DNA from: Hydractinia symbiolongicarpus
Lineage: Eukaryota; Cnidaria; Hydrozoa; Anthoathecata; Hydractiniidae
Reading direction: 5' to 3'
Assembly (NCBI RefSeq): GCF_029227915.1
Contig: NC_079884.1
Coordinates: 12,340,001 to 12,404,000 of the forward strand
Length of the DNA stretch: 64,000 nt
Below, one piece after another: positions 53,130 to 64,000 of the stretch (its first letter is position 1; each line of letters begins with the position of its first letter). The notes beneath the pieces are model-generated. The model was not told the DNA's origin, ran no database searches, and saw only the letters and a list, made by a program, of their open reading frames with translations. Both the position numbers and the translations under genes were made by a program.

Positions 53130-55189
53130 CTTTAAAGGAAGAAACTTTCGCTGGAAGAATTTATTTATTTATTTATTATTATCTCAATGTTTACAAACAG
53201 GTAATTACACTTCAGTATTTACAAAAATATAAGACTGATACCATTGTGTGACCTGTTATAAAAAGAGACATAAATGAAATAAAGAAAATAATAATAATAA
53301 ATGGTTAAAAACTGAAAATATACACATATATGATTTATTTATTTATTCATTTATTTATAACACAGTAAAAGGCATTGGGTCATCCAGAGGTGCAGCAAAG
53401 TTTTAGCAAGAGAGAGAATAAGAAGAGAAGATGACAACCAAACAACCCCTGAATCTTTGCTGCCTCCCTGGATGCTCATACAAGAGTTAAATTAGTTAAA
53501 AACATGTGAAATTAAAAGTTCCTTAAATTTTGAAAAATTTGCTTCTTGTCTAATGTTCAATGGGAGATCATTATACAATTTTGCTATCGAATATTCAAGT
53601 GGTTGTTTACCTAGCTCGAGTCTTAGTTTAAGTAATTTCATTAGACAACCTTGGTTTCTTGTACGAAGGTTGTGCTCATTCAACTCAAAATAGCTTTTTA
53701 TCGGAGTACATACATTTTCATCAACACATTTCCGTACTGTAAGGCATGCTTTGACATTCCTCTTTTGATATATCGGTGTTATCTTTTTATCGTTTTCTGG
53801 ACCATAAATTATTCGTGAAGCACGATTGATTGTAGAGAAGACTGTTGAGTTTGAGTGAGTTGAAGTTTTGTTAAGCAGCAATAAGTTAATAAAGGTGCTA
53901 TCATCAAGTTGAAAACCTTTTCAGCGGCCTCTTTAGTCAGGTATTGTCGAACTCTTTGCAGTAGCCGGACACGGCCAGAAGCTTTTTTGCGTCGTTTCTC
54001 GAAGCTTTGACTCAGATCCATGGATGGGTCGATATGGTTGCCAAGATATTCATACGAGTTAGTGTTATTAATGGTGCTTTCCCGATGCATCGTTAAAATA
54101 TTTTTCACATTGTCATTATCGTTCTTTACAATATAATCACTATTAAGATCACCGAGAATAATGACTTCTTTTTTCTCTTCTGACACCTTCAATAATAGGT
54201 CATTAAACTGTTCATCAAAATTTTCTGCAAGATATTTTGAATCGTTTGTAGGTCGATACAGTGACGTCATAAGGAGACTTTTAGCATTGTTGATGAAAAT
54301 TTCTATCCATAAGCTTTTGAGACAGTTCCGTTCTAAATCGTTCCTACGTTTATAGTTTATGCTTTCTTTTATGTACATGGCTTGTATCTTTAAGGTGTGC
54401 AATTTTCATGCCACGTGAATTGCAAACGTTTTTAAAACTCTCAGAGTAGGTTGCTGGGCCAATGTTCAATATCTCCACAGTTTATCAAAAGTAAACAAAT
54501 CAAAAGTTTCTTGGTTAAACAAATAGGTTTCTTCTCATTTCTCCTACGTAGAAATAAAAAGCATTTTCTCAAAGTGTCTCTTGTAAAGTGTGCTCGATAT
54601 CGTTTGTAATCGTTTGTAATCCAGTAAACCAGTTTTTCAAATATAAAACCACAAAAAGTATTGCCACTAACAGGAGTATGTCCGTACGCATCGACGCCAT
54701 CTTGAAAAAGTTTCGCGGTTCGGTCAAACCGCGAAATTTTTGCAAAATGAAGTATTAAAAAGCAATATAAAACAAAGGATATGAATTTTTATTTGTTACA
54801 TACCATTCCGAAATTTCATCAGCCTTTTGAATGAAAATTATTTTCTTGTTGACAAAAATTATAAAAATTATTGTTCCCCTTCTTTAACACCTTTGTTATA
54901 GTTTCTAAGCATTTCTTCTTAACGTCATTTCTATAAACTCAATAAGACAACGATACTTGTTTTTTGCTTTTACTGAGTAGTTAAATACAATTAACATAAA
55001 AAGCCTTCACTGGGAACTAAATTTATTTATTTCGCGGGAAAAACTTTCGCCGACAACACGTTCTAGAAAAATTCGCGGGAAAAAACTTTCTCGGACAACA
55101 CGTTTTAGAAAATTTCGCGGAAGAAACTTTCGCGGAAAGGCCCCCAAAACCGCGAAACTTTCTTGCAGCGGAAGTTTCTTCCTTTAAAG
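53130..55189. mobile_element. Inner TA-flanked TIR element
   Basis: Left end CTTTAAAGGAAGAAACTTTC, right end inverse CTTTAAAGGAAGAAACTTCC; TA at 53128-53129 and 55190-55191. Subterminal blocks near 55020-55140 repeat CGCGAAACTTTC-like motifs. The middle has been filled by the non-LTR fragment. Confidence 0.75.
53160..54470 (-). mobile_element. Non-LTR retrotransposon copy with internal deletions
   Basis: On -, the frame starts near 54460 (SFKNVCNSRGMKIAHLK), jumps into an endonuclease segment (NDLERNCLKSLWIEIFINNA, SLYRPTND, VIILGDLNSDY) and is then fused directly to the RT C-terminal region (YEYLGNHIDPSMDLSQSFEK ... VFNLMIAPLLTY). After a frameshift near 53885 it continues LLNKTSTHSNSTVFSTINRA to the stop near 53492. 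The RT catalytic core is absent. The 3' end has ATTTATTTATTT-type tails (53160-53180), read as AAATAA on -. Confidence 0.88.
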
Positions 55190-55640
55190 TAATAACATCG
55201 ACGGGTTTAGATTTTTTTGCGCCACCGCTTCGAACATATCACGAATACCATGATTTGGTCGATTCTTATTTTTCTTTGGAGCTTGCTGCTTCTTTGCTTT
55301 ATTTGTTTGTACAAGTTCTGGAAGTATCTTCTCTTCCTTAGGTTCTGTAAACTGATCCTTAACCAACTGAAGGTAGTATACTGCAAGCTGTGCATTTTTT
55401 GTGAAATATACAATACAAGAAATTTCAATGCCACCTTGAACCAATAGTGAGCGTTAGTAGGCGTGAAGACAGTTTAACGTACATTGAAGCTCCTCTATTC
55501 AAGAAATGTTTAGTTACCCTCGAAAGTTCTCGTGGTAAATGTCAAACAGTCTTGTCATCTTCTCGCACGACTTTCATTGCAAACTTGTCGTATAAGTTGA
55601 ATTTTTTATTGAAACAGCCCATTCTTCATTTTTGCGACAG
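55184..55640 (-). pseudogene. Eroded HIRAN-like open reading frame
   Basis: The broken - strand frames read KFAMKVVREDDKTV, then HLPRELSRVTKHFLNRGASM, later GGIEISCIVYFTKNAQL and ELVQTNKAKKQQAPKKNK. The V(G)HLPRELSR..HFL pattern resembles the HIRAN-related domain seen in many invertebrate element-borne proteins. Stops and frameshifts interrupt it. Family assignment is from memory of the pattern and is tentative. Confidence 0.4.
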
Positions 55641-56467
55641 GTTTCCAAAACTGTTTATAATATTGAAAGCCTCTCACAGCAGCAGTATAAGAAGAGTAAA
55701 CAATATCCATAGTTGGGAAAAAAACTGTATTTCAATGTTTTTAGTTCGATGCAAAATAGCTTATTTTTATCCAAATTATTGTTCAAATAAAGACATTCCA
55801 TTCCATTCCATTCCATTTTATCAAAATTAATGTTCGATTGAACACATTCCATTAGCGGTACTTTTCTCCGCAAAGGTTAAACTTGATCTTATTTTCTGGA
55901 AGACTCAATCGCGGTAAGGCCTCAGGTCTGGGAAGGAGACTGCAATGGCGGTGTGTCGAAGAAAAAAACATTTTTAAATTTTGAGACTGTCAACAAATAA
56001 GGTTGATTGAGAAAGGAAACAAAACTCGCAAAAACATGTCCTTTCTTCGTGCGTTACTAAAACGAAAAAAGAAAGAAAATAATCTATATTACTATATCTG
56101 GGAATCCATGCAATTTTTAACTTTCCGTTCACAAGTTCGAATTCATTTCTAGAAATTCTGGAAAGGTAGATAAGGACGGGTACTTCTGTCCAAAACACTG
56201 TTTTAGCTCTTGCATAATGTCACTGTGGCTTTGACTACTACAAGAACGTACTACTCCGCGCACTACTGGCATTTTATGTCTTAGATTTGTTTTTTTATAG
56301 ACGCTATTACGGAACATTCAAATGAGTCTCAGCCGACAAATATTAACCTAGTGGGAGCATGGTGAACGCAGCGCTTTTGATGTATTTTCTGATTAAAGCA
56401 TTTTCTGATTAGAAAGACAAACTTATGTATGATGTAAACAATTCTCTTTTTTATTTGTCAAAATTCC

Positions 56468-56535
56468 CAGCCTCGAAGCCAGGGCCTGTAGCGTTTTTTA
56501 TATAAAAAAAGCTACAGGCCCTGGGTTCGAGGCTG
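56468..56535. mobile_element. Foldback element (CCCAGGG family, CTGTAG subfamily), near-perfect
   Basis: AGCCTCGAAGCCAGGGCCTG, TAGCGTTTTTTATAT | AAAAAAAGCTACAGGCCCTGG, GTTCGAGGCT: a 68-bp palindrome with almost no spacer. Confidence 0.9.
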
Positions 56536-57397
56536 CAAAATTCCAATATTTAGAGAAAAAAACTGCACAAAAACCAAAAAACACTTTTCCAGTTGAACGC
56601 GAAAGTTTACTTTACGCGAACTAGATTTAATCACTCATTTGCAAAAGTAAATCCCTAAAATTTCGCGTTTTTTTTTTTCTCGCGAAACTTTCTCCCCGTA
56701 AAGTAGACGAGGAAACAAGTATGGTCAAAGACTAGAAAGAAATCAAAGGCAAGCTAAAAACGTCGAGACTTGCCTGTCTATACGTGGGACTGGAACATCC
56801 GAGGAGTTATAAGACCCTAGAGTGAACTACTTCATAGCGTGCTCGAAAAACTACTCTCTATCAGTGCCACAATCCGAAAATTAGGAGTTGTTGGCATATA
56901 AAACTCTGATTAGGCCTTGGGGACACAAAGAAAGATGTCTTCTCAACTTGCTTTTTTGATGTCAAACTCGATGGAGCTTTAGAACGTGGGAGATATTTAA
57001 GAATCCCAGGCATCTCCAGGGACGTACAAAAACATTGTAGGTCAAAACTGATACGTTTCTTTCGTATTTTTTGATGGTGAGATTATGTGTGACAAAGTGA
57101 CTTGCGGCAAAAAGCATAGAAAAACTTCAGGATGAAGTAAGGGAGCAGCAAAAAATATCGAAGAAAACACGTAGCTATCGCTATCCATAGGAATGACAAT
57201 ATCCAGTTGCGTTAGGATGCTCCACTGGCTTTGTAATTACACGCTGTTCTTCACTTTGTTGTATTATTGTGTTCGTCCAGTCTTGACACCCGAACGCCCA
57301 GGCTGGTGATGAGGTGGTGCTCTCCTTTTTTGTTGCTTGTTTTTTTTATTGCTCTCTTCAAGGCAAAAGAGATATTTATCCAATTAGAGAGCTTGTA

Positions 57398-57616
57398 ATT
57401 ATTATTACTATTGAAATTATTTACCCAGGATGACCTCTTGAGTTCCTATTGGTACTGCTATCAACGAGGACATTAAGGCTCCCATTTGATGTACGAAAGT
57501 CGTGCAATCACAACAATCGCTCAACTAGACAACCGCCTAAGATATCAATCCCATTCTCATGCTGAGTACTAAGCAGAAAGGATAGATTCACACTTTTACA
57601 GTCCCTGGCATGACTT
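57398..57616 (-). mobile_element. tRNA-derived SINE, copy 4 (headless)
   Basis: Tail and body match the other copies (TTTACCCAGGATGACCTCTT ... CACTTTTACAGTCCCTGGCA). The tRNA-like head is missing: similarity ends at ATGACTTGGA. A 5'-truncated copy. Confidence 0.85.
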
Positions 57617-60015
57617 GGACTATCGAATAGTGCAAAGTTTCTCTACTTCAATAGTTAGGGGGGGGGGGTAATAGGGGGTAAATGTCGAATTAAAGAGCGG
57701 AATGAAATAACAAACGAGACTTGATTTCAAACCCATTACGGAGAAAATTCTCGGACCGCATTCGTTTGAACCATTGAAGAATAGCTGCACTGATTTGATC
57801 AAATTTGTCAGTTTTGACCCTTTTGGTTAAAATACTTTTTATAATGCCTCGACTATTTGGATTTATCTGCTTTCCATGTAGAAATTGTGTTTTGTGGAAG
57901 GAAGCTAACTTCCTTGTTAGTTTTTCCTTTTTCTAACTCATTTTTGACATCTTTACGTTTTCGTTTCGTTGATTTCACTGATCCGGTCGCCATTTCTTGT
58001 TAACTGTTTGTTTTAAAAACTTTTCGAAATCGAACATAGGAAAATTTGAAGCCTAAAATTCGTTCGAAATTAGAAATTTGAAGCCGTGTAAAGGCCTTTT
58101 TACACTTCAAAAATCGAATAAGGGAGCAAAATTCCTTCTCGGGACCTCAAATTTGTATTGAAAACGAGAGCTTATTGAATAAGAGAATGTCAAATAATGG
58201 AGCTTCGTTTATGAGAGTTTCTTAAGGAAATTTGACGATGACTTTTAATTTGATCGAAAATGAGAGCTTAATAAAGAAGCGTCAAACTAGAGAGCGTCAA
58301 CTATATAACTTTTATTAAACTGGAGTAGTTATCATGAAACAGTTTACTGTGGCTCATGTTTTAATTAATAATCGCAAAGACTTTTAAATCAAGCTCTTCA
58401 GCTCAGGTTCTTTTGATTTTTCTACCCATGTTTTTACCATATCTCTCAATCAAGAGTTGTCAAGCTTGCGGTGGAAATTTATCTCTTTCGTACGGAGGTG
58501 TCCAATCTTCCAACTGGCATCAACAACTCCTGCAAGAATGTCTAGCACGTTGCATACGTGCTAATAATTCACCCGTTTTCCTGCACAGATCAACAAAGCT
58601 AAAACAAAGGCTTTTCATGATGTTATATTGATAATTCCCCATGTTGCCCTCGTGCGAGCTAAGCTTAACGCATTCTAATAGGTGCTAGGCTTACGATCTA
58701 CAAAGCGCATGATGCAGTCTCCGCTCATCTGGCTAAAGCGAAACTTCATTCATTTATCGTTCTCCTTTGACATAGCAACTTTGAATACCTCGTGAGCTGT
58801 ACAGTATTTGTTTTGTTCGTCTGTTGATTGACTGTGTTAAACGTATGCAGTTTCGACAGAAACGCGTCGCCTTATAATTTTCAAAGTCCCTGTAGGGATT
58901 CTAGATGCCAGTGCTGTGCGTGTTTTTGTCGTCTGTAATTAGCAGTAGGTCCAACTTCCCGCGTTATAATTGGATCTGATGTTGATCTTCTCAGTAAAAT
59001 GCGGTACGTTCACTGTGAAGTCTAGTTTGTCGTTCTCAAACTTGGATATGCGACTGACGGCCTGTGGGGATCTTTGCTTTTTCTCCATGTAGCGATGCTA
59101 TGATGCTCTACTTGAAACACTCTTTATTCTCGTTAAGGAGGTTGATGACTGCTTTTTTGGCAAGGATCCACGCAAGCAGCTCTATGTACTCGAAGACTAA
59201 AGTACGCTGTTTGGGAAATGTATGTAATAGCAAGGTCAAGTTGTGATAGAGCGACGTGCTCACATGCTTTTTGGTCTGTACAAATATCCTATCTTGAAAG
59301 AGCAGTGTAAAATTGCTGTTGAAGATGTTATCGACCCTGATGTATTTATCATCCGGATGGCGTGTTTCCTCCAGATCCTCCGCCTCCTCATATTCTTTTT
59401 AATGAGCGGAATTACTCTATCTTACTTTTCCATATGAACTACATGGAGAGCTATCTTTTAAAGACACCATGACTTTTCTTGTTACTTGATCAATGTCCGG
59501 ACGTCAAGTCTCGCCATAGCTGATCAGCCATTAACATCTATTTTTTTAATTCCATGTATCCCAAAGATTCTGTACGTGTTGGACGGCACGTACCCATGCT
59601 TTTTAGGTGTAGGGTTGATGTCTTGCTCAGGCTGGACGTGAAAGCATATTTCGTCACATTTTCCAGACAGTATGGTATGTTTACCCAGGCGTGTATCAAT
59701 CATGTTACATTCACATTTACAACTGAGTCTTTTCTTGGATATTCATGTTCATGATTTACTATTTGACATTTCGTAATTCTGTAGTGTGGTTTTAAACTCT
59801 TTTAGTACAAAAAGTTTTATCACAACAACGACATACTATTTCACTGACGTCGTTATCGGATGTAACTTCATACTTTTTCACAGTTTTATTAATAAAACAC
59901 AGAACAGAAGTTAACCAATATTTCAAGTTTTTAAATAATATTTTCGGTGTCACATTATAACCGGTGACACATTAGTAAGGGATCGTTTCTTTTGAGCTTT
60001 AATCAAAAAAAAATA
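57617..60015. other. No intact gene; possible decayed coding DNA
   Basis: Includes an 11-base G run near 57659. Between 58.4 and 59.4 kb, composition is less AT-rich and - strand frames with many stops read like an old element ORF (for example LDILAGVVDASWKIGHL). No family assigned. Confidence 0.35.
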
Positions 60016-60754
60016 CCGTAATGCTTCGACAAAACGCTCGAGGCGTTTATTAAATTTTTTAACATTTTTGGGGGGCGTCTATTCGAGAGGGGCGTTTAAA
60101 AGAGGGAGGCGGTTATTAAATTTTTTACACTTTGTCTCTTTTGCAGTTTTTAAAGGGGCTACGAACCGGTTAAAATGCTCACATTCCGTTTATTCCGCGC
60201 ACATATTGAAAATCCGGCAAACGCGTTTTGCGCAATGAACAGACCAGCGCACTTTGCTCGCTGGTTCAACATTTTTTTCCAAAAAGTATATTACAAAGAA
60301 ATATTTCAACAAGACTCATTCTGGATGAAAACATAACCAAGACTGGAGAAGATAAAAATTCTAGATATATCTATATATCTATATATTCGAGTCTGTAAAT
60401 TACATACATGCCAGAAAAATAGCCATTTTTGTTGCCATCAGCTCGACTTTCGTGTAAGTCACTAAAGTCGAAAACAGCCGTTCCGTAGCCCGTAAGGATA
60501 CCTATAATAATAAAAAATATTCACATGTTTTAAAGAATGAACTTCAAAAGTGTGTTTAGTTGTATTTATGAAATTTCTATACTATAATAGCACCATTGAA
60601 ATTGTCTTTTAATTAAAAAAACAAAACAACAACAGTTATTAATGTTTTCATATACTTTTACTATCGCCTCGAACAAAGGGTCCCTTAAGAGGGAGAGGCG
60701 TCTATTCGAGGTAGGGGGCGTAATAGAAGGAGGCGTTTATTCGAAGCATTACGG
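60016..60754. mobile_element. MITE, 739 bp, TA target site
   Basis: Left end CCGTAATGCTTCGACAAAAC, right end the inverse of CCGTAATGCTTCGAATAAAC; flanked by TA on both sides (60014-60015, 60755-60756). Subterminal GAGGCGTTTATT and GGCGTCTATTCGAG motifs occur in both arms. No transposase; Tc1/mariner-type target choice. Confidence 0.9.
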
Positions 60755-60756
60755 TA

Positions 60757-63583
60757 ACCAGTTCTTAAGTTGGTTCTTATCTGATTGACTTCGATGGTTA
60801 AATAGGCTCATTGTTATGCATATGTTCTGTAAACTCAAAATACCATAACCGCTAACTTCACATATATGTATAATATTACCGGATGGTCTTGTGTAAGACC
60901 CCGGGAAGAGCAAAGGAAGAAAAACCATCTACTCGCTTATCCTGATCGTGTTTTTCAAGGGAAATTATGTAACTTAGGAGTTAAATAAGTTAAACAAACT
61001 AAATTAAATAAAGCATTTTGATGATTCGTCTTTCTTATTGTGTTTTCTTATTTTGGATAGTTCTGGGTAAACTTAGAAAATAAATAAAGATGTAAATCTT
61101 ACGTTCTTGCAGCCACTGTGTTTTCAAAGTAAGCATATTCATTTATAACGATCAAAAAAGCATAACATACCAACAATCGTTTTAAACTAATCTTTCTGTT
61201 TTTAAAAACGAATAATGAAAATGCCATCATTTTACCACTGTTTCATTACTTTATACCACAGATGGAATTAATTTCTAAAAGTTTAGTTTAAAATATTTGT
61301 TGTTGTTTTATACTATTTTCGATCATATTTTCCCGACAGATCTTTGTGCAAAACCCAAGGAGGAGAATTATCTGCTCGCTCATCCAGATCCTGTTTGTAG
61401 AGAGAAATTATGCAACTTAATAATTAGTAACAACTTTTTGATGATTCTTTGATTTTGGTTGGTTTGGTTGAGTTTGGTCAACTTGCGAATAAAGCACAAT
61501 ATAAATATTACAGTTTTGCAAGTAAGCGTGTTCACATTTCTTTAGTTGTGGTTGGGACTGAAGGAGAGGTTTTAGATTTTACCCTCTAGATTGGTCAAAA
61601 ACACATCCTCAGCACTTGCATTATAATCATGATGGACAACCTCCCTCCCTCTCAGGCTGTTACGTTCCTATAGCATCAATTATTTTAAATTAAACTTTTC
61701 GGTTATTATTTCATCTCCGAGTACGAGCAATAAAATGACCATCACTTTATTGGTGTTTCATTACTTTTAACTGAAGATATAATTCATTTCAAGAAGTTTA
61801 ATTAAAAGTAATTGTTGTTGTTTTAGAATTATTTTCGATCATATTTTATGCTATTTACAGATATTTCAATTATTCTTTAGAAATCTGTTATTTAAATTAC
61901 TTGTGGTATTTTAATCGCACATTATTTTAATGTCCGAAAACAAGGCTGATCTAAAAAGGTGTCTCCTGTGTCCCCTTTTTTGTGCTTGAAATTTGATTCC
62001 GTACCATTTCTGTGAATTAAGTCAGTTATAGTCTATATTACTTTCAGCATCAAAAGATGGGCCTGTTATGTCTTAAGAACTTCCAATCATTTGTGTTTTA
62101 AAATCCAGAAAATGGCCGCTGTCATACGATTTGCTAAAAAACTGCCATTATACTACCATAAATGTCACTTACACATATGATTCAAAAATCTTGTCACAGG
62201 TCCATAGCAATCCCCTCATCCCATCAACTTTGTTTAAATCCTTCTCCTTATTTAATGCAATTTTGCCGGCAGTGGTCCCATTCCATGAAAACAATTTTGA
62301 GGTACATAGAAGGAACAACGTTTTGGTGTCTACCCCCTGCTCCTTACAAAACAAAAATATATATTCAATATCGAATAATATTACCAACTTAATTTTAAAG
62401 TCTTTTACCAAATAATCAGGTAAAGTACTGACACGTTTTTAAATTTGTAAATGTGAGTTGAAACTGGAGTCAAATGTAAACAATTTCCAGAAAGAACGCG
62501 TTGAGAATGAGAACAAATAATAATAATTAAACCACTTGTATGGCGATAATACTCATCCGGCAATAATGTCCGTCTGCAACTTAAATATTCGTGATAAACA
62601 AATTTCCATCATTTGTATATTGAGTTGATATGCGGTTTCCATTTTAAGATAACGAGTCATAATGTCACCTCTGAATCAAAACAAAGAAAACGCACAAATC
62701 ATATGGCAAGCACTTTCTTCGTACACTCTTTTGCACGTGTGCCAGTTTCTGGTCATTCTGGTCAGCAAATGGTCAGTCTGATCAATTATTGAACAGTCCA
62801 ATCATTAAGTGGTCATTTCGGTCAGTTAATGGTCATTCCGGTCAGTTATTTGGAACTCCGGTCAGTTATTGGGAATTCCAGTCAGTACAGTCAGAAAGTG
62901 GGCAATCCGGTATATTAGTAGACAAACTGGTTAGCCAGTGAAAGCTGATCTAAAAATAACTGAAATTCGTTCTGTCTTCAAAGACTTGAACTTTTTAAAA
63001 AGTATTTGTTGCCAGCTCACTGGAAGAATCACCAAAAAATATAAATCAGTTTTTTTCTATTGTGATTTCCGGCGACGTTATATCTATACTAGGAACTCGA
63101 CTTCACGACTTAACAATATAGTATTGACATACAGCCATTACACCTCGTTTCGCCATGACATGTTTTTCTACTCAATTTTAATTCCTTGTTGTTTGCTTAT
63201 CAATTTGTTTATTGTGAGTATGTATTTTAAAATCAAAATATAAAATGAAAACTAACTTTTTAAAGTATTTGTTCCTTTGCGTCACAATTAATTTATCATT
63301 TTATTTTCATCAATTCAAGTTGAATTTTTATTTACAGTGGTACAGCAAGTTTGCTGTGGAGCACAAAATTTTATCTATAGCTAGACGCTTGCATAAAATA
63401 CTGATCTCCTGTGTTTGCCGGAAGATATGTGATTTTTGAGGCGATTGATATAATTCCAAATACGAGTTAAAAATACTTTTATAGATTTATCCAAGAACAT
63501 TATACTTGTAAATTTTTTGGGAATACATAAACAAAAAATATCTGATAAAAAATATTTCTTTTTATAAAGTAAATTTGCTTTGA
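60757..63583. other. No gene recognised
   Basis: AT-rich. Two related stretches (60890-60990 and 61350-61440, both with GAGCAAAGG/CCAAGGAGG, CTGCTCGCT-CATCC-like text) suggest an old duplication. An imperfect tandem repeat is at 62750-62935. Confidence 0.5.
62750..62935. repeat. Imperfect tandem repeat, about 20-23 bp
   Basis: Variants of TGGTCATTCCGGTCAGTTA repeated about eight times with substitutions and small indels. Confidence 0.8.
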
Positions 63584-63845
63584 TTAAAAATCGTTTGGTA
63601 TTATCAACCCCCGGGAACGATCAAATCGGAAGCAAGACAACAAAAACAAAAGCGATATAATAAAAAGACAAGGCAAAGGTAAGTATCCTTTCCAAATCTC
63701 CCTCTTGCTTCTGTATGCTTGACTTTTAGGTATCTGATGATTTTGTTGCAATGAATCTTTAACTTTTTCTGCTAGCTTTCCAACAGCTTTTCGCAAGCCA
63801 AGTTTGTACAATGTGCCATACTTTTTCAATAATAAGTCTTTGAGG
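63584..63845 (-). CDS. Probable terminal exon of an unidentified gene (5' part outside the window)
   Basis: After an AG acceptor at 63846-63847 the frame reads LKDLLLKKYGTLYKLGLRKA, VGKLAEKVKDSLQQNHQIPK, then KREIWKG, a hydrophobic segment YLPLPCLFIISLLFLLSCF and a short basic tail to the TAA near 63584. The biased, amphipathic first part argues for real coding. The last part could be a C-terminal membrane anchor or read-through into an intron. I do not recognise the family. Confidence 0.35.
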
Positions 63846-64000
63846 CTAGGTTATAGCTTATCGACCAAAAGTAATGGGTTCTATCGAATGCTAACCTTAA
63901 AAGCTAGACATACAAGGATGAACTTATAACACCTTTTAACCCTATTCGGTTTTTTTTAAATAACTACTTATTGCTATATTTTATGGCTATGAAAGTTACT

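Larger units (their letters stand above)
52921..56703. mobile_element. TA-flanked element with TIRs, containing nested insertions
   Basis: Left end CTTTACGGGAAGAAAGTTTT, right end inverse of CTTTACGGGGAGAAAGTTTC; both are bordered by TA (52919-52920 and 56704-56705), as expected for Tc1/mariner-type insertion. Inside are a second TIR element (53130-55189), a deleted non-LTR copy, a decayed ORF and a foldback (56468-56535). It could also be two partial copies in inverse orientation. Confidence 0.65.

Noticed and set aside
53492-53881. Independent gene of 129 codons
   Set aside because: It is the C-terminal part of the non-LTR polyprotein, separated from 53809-54402 by one frameshift.
62131-62415. 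Three overlapping ORFs of 76-94 codons
   Set aside because: AT-rich chance frames on both strands with no conserved motif.

Overview
The window is AT-rich animal nuclear DNA, read as an invertebrate and most likely a cnidarian; hydrozoan is a guess. The reasons are multi-exon genes with GT/AG introns, metazoan signalling and apoptosis families (neuronal calcium sensor, PTB/ankyrin/RasGEF protein, DED-caspase, PIG-L), and intergenic space crowded with MITEs, tRNA-derived SINEs, degraded non-LTR retrotransposons and a Harbinger remnant. No organism name can be proved from the sequence.

Layout. (1) 72-3125, + strand: the last five coding exons of a neuronal calcium sensor (NCS-1/frequenin type) whose 5' end lies outside the window; one intron carries a long TTCG array. 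(2) 5615-23737, - strand: an 18-exon gene of about 1,919 codons, reassembled here exon by exon with matching splice phases. Its domain order is PTB, ankyrin repeats, Ser-rich linker, armadillo repeats, RasGEF-N (REM), talin-like FERM F2-F3, Cdc25-type RasGEF. This is the most unusual object in the window. (3) 24-29 kb: intergenic, with a 5'-truncated non-LTR retrotransposon and palindromic foldback elements. (4) 29404-35494, - strand: a four-exon initiator-type caspase with a single DED. (5) 36.4-37.7 kb: a collapsed Harbinger element (transposase fragment on +, MADF protein fragment on -). (6) 38.2-44.3 kb: MITEs, SINEs and tandem repeats without a convincing gene. (7) 45155-51619, - strand: PIG-L, the GlcNAc-PI de-N-acetylase of GPI-anchor synthesis; five exons are secure and the last is tentative. 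(8) 51.8-60.8 kb: nested transposable elements, including a long palindrome, TA-flanked elements with related termini, an internally deleted non-LTR copy, an eroded HIRAN-like ORF and another TA-flanked MITE. (9) 63584-63845, - strand: probable last exon of an unidentified gene continuing beyond the window.

The four recognised genes do not form a pathway and are not co-oriented as a unit. NCS-1 points right and the large RasGEF gene points left, so they converge on 3126-5614. The caspase and PIG-L are also on the - strand. Most remaining open reading frames are chance frames in AT-rich DNA or frames opened by tandem repeats.
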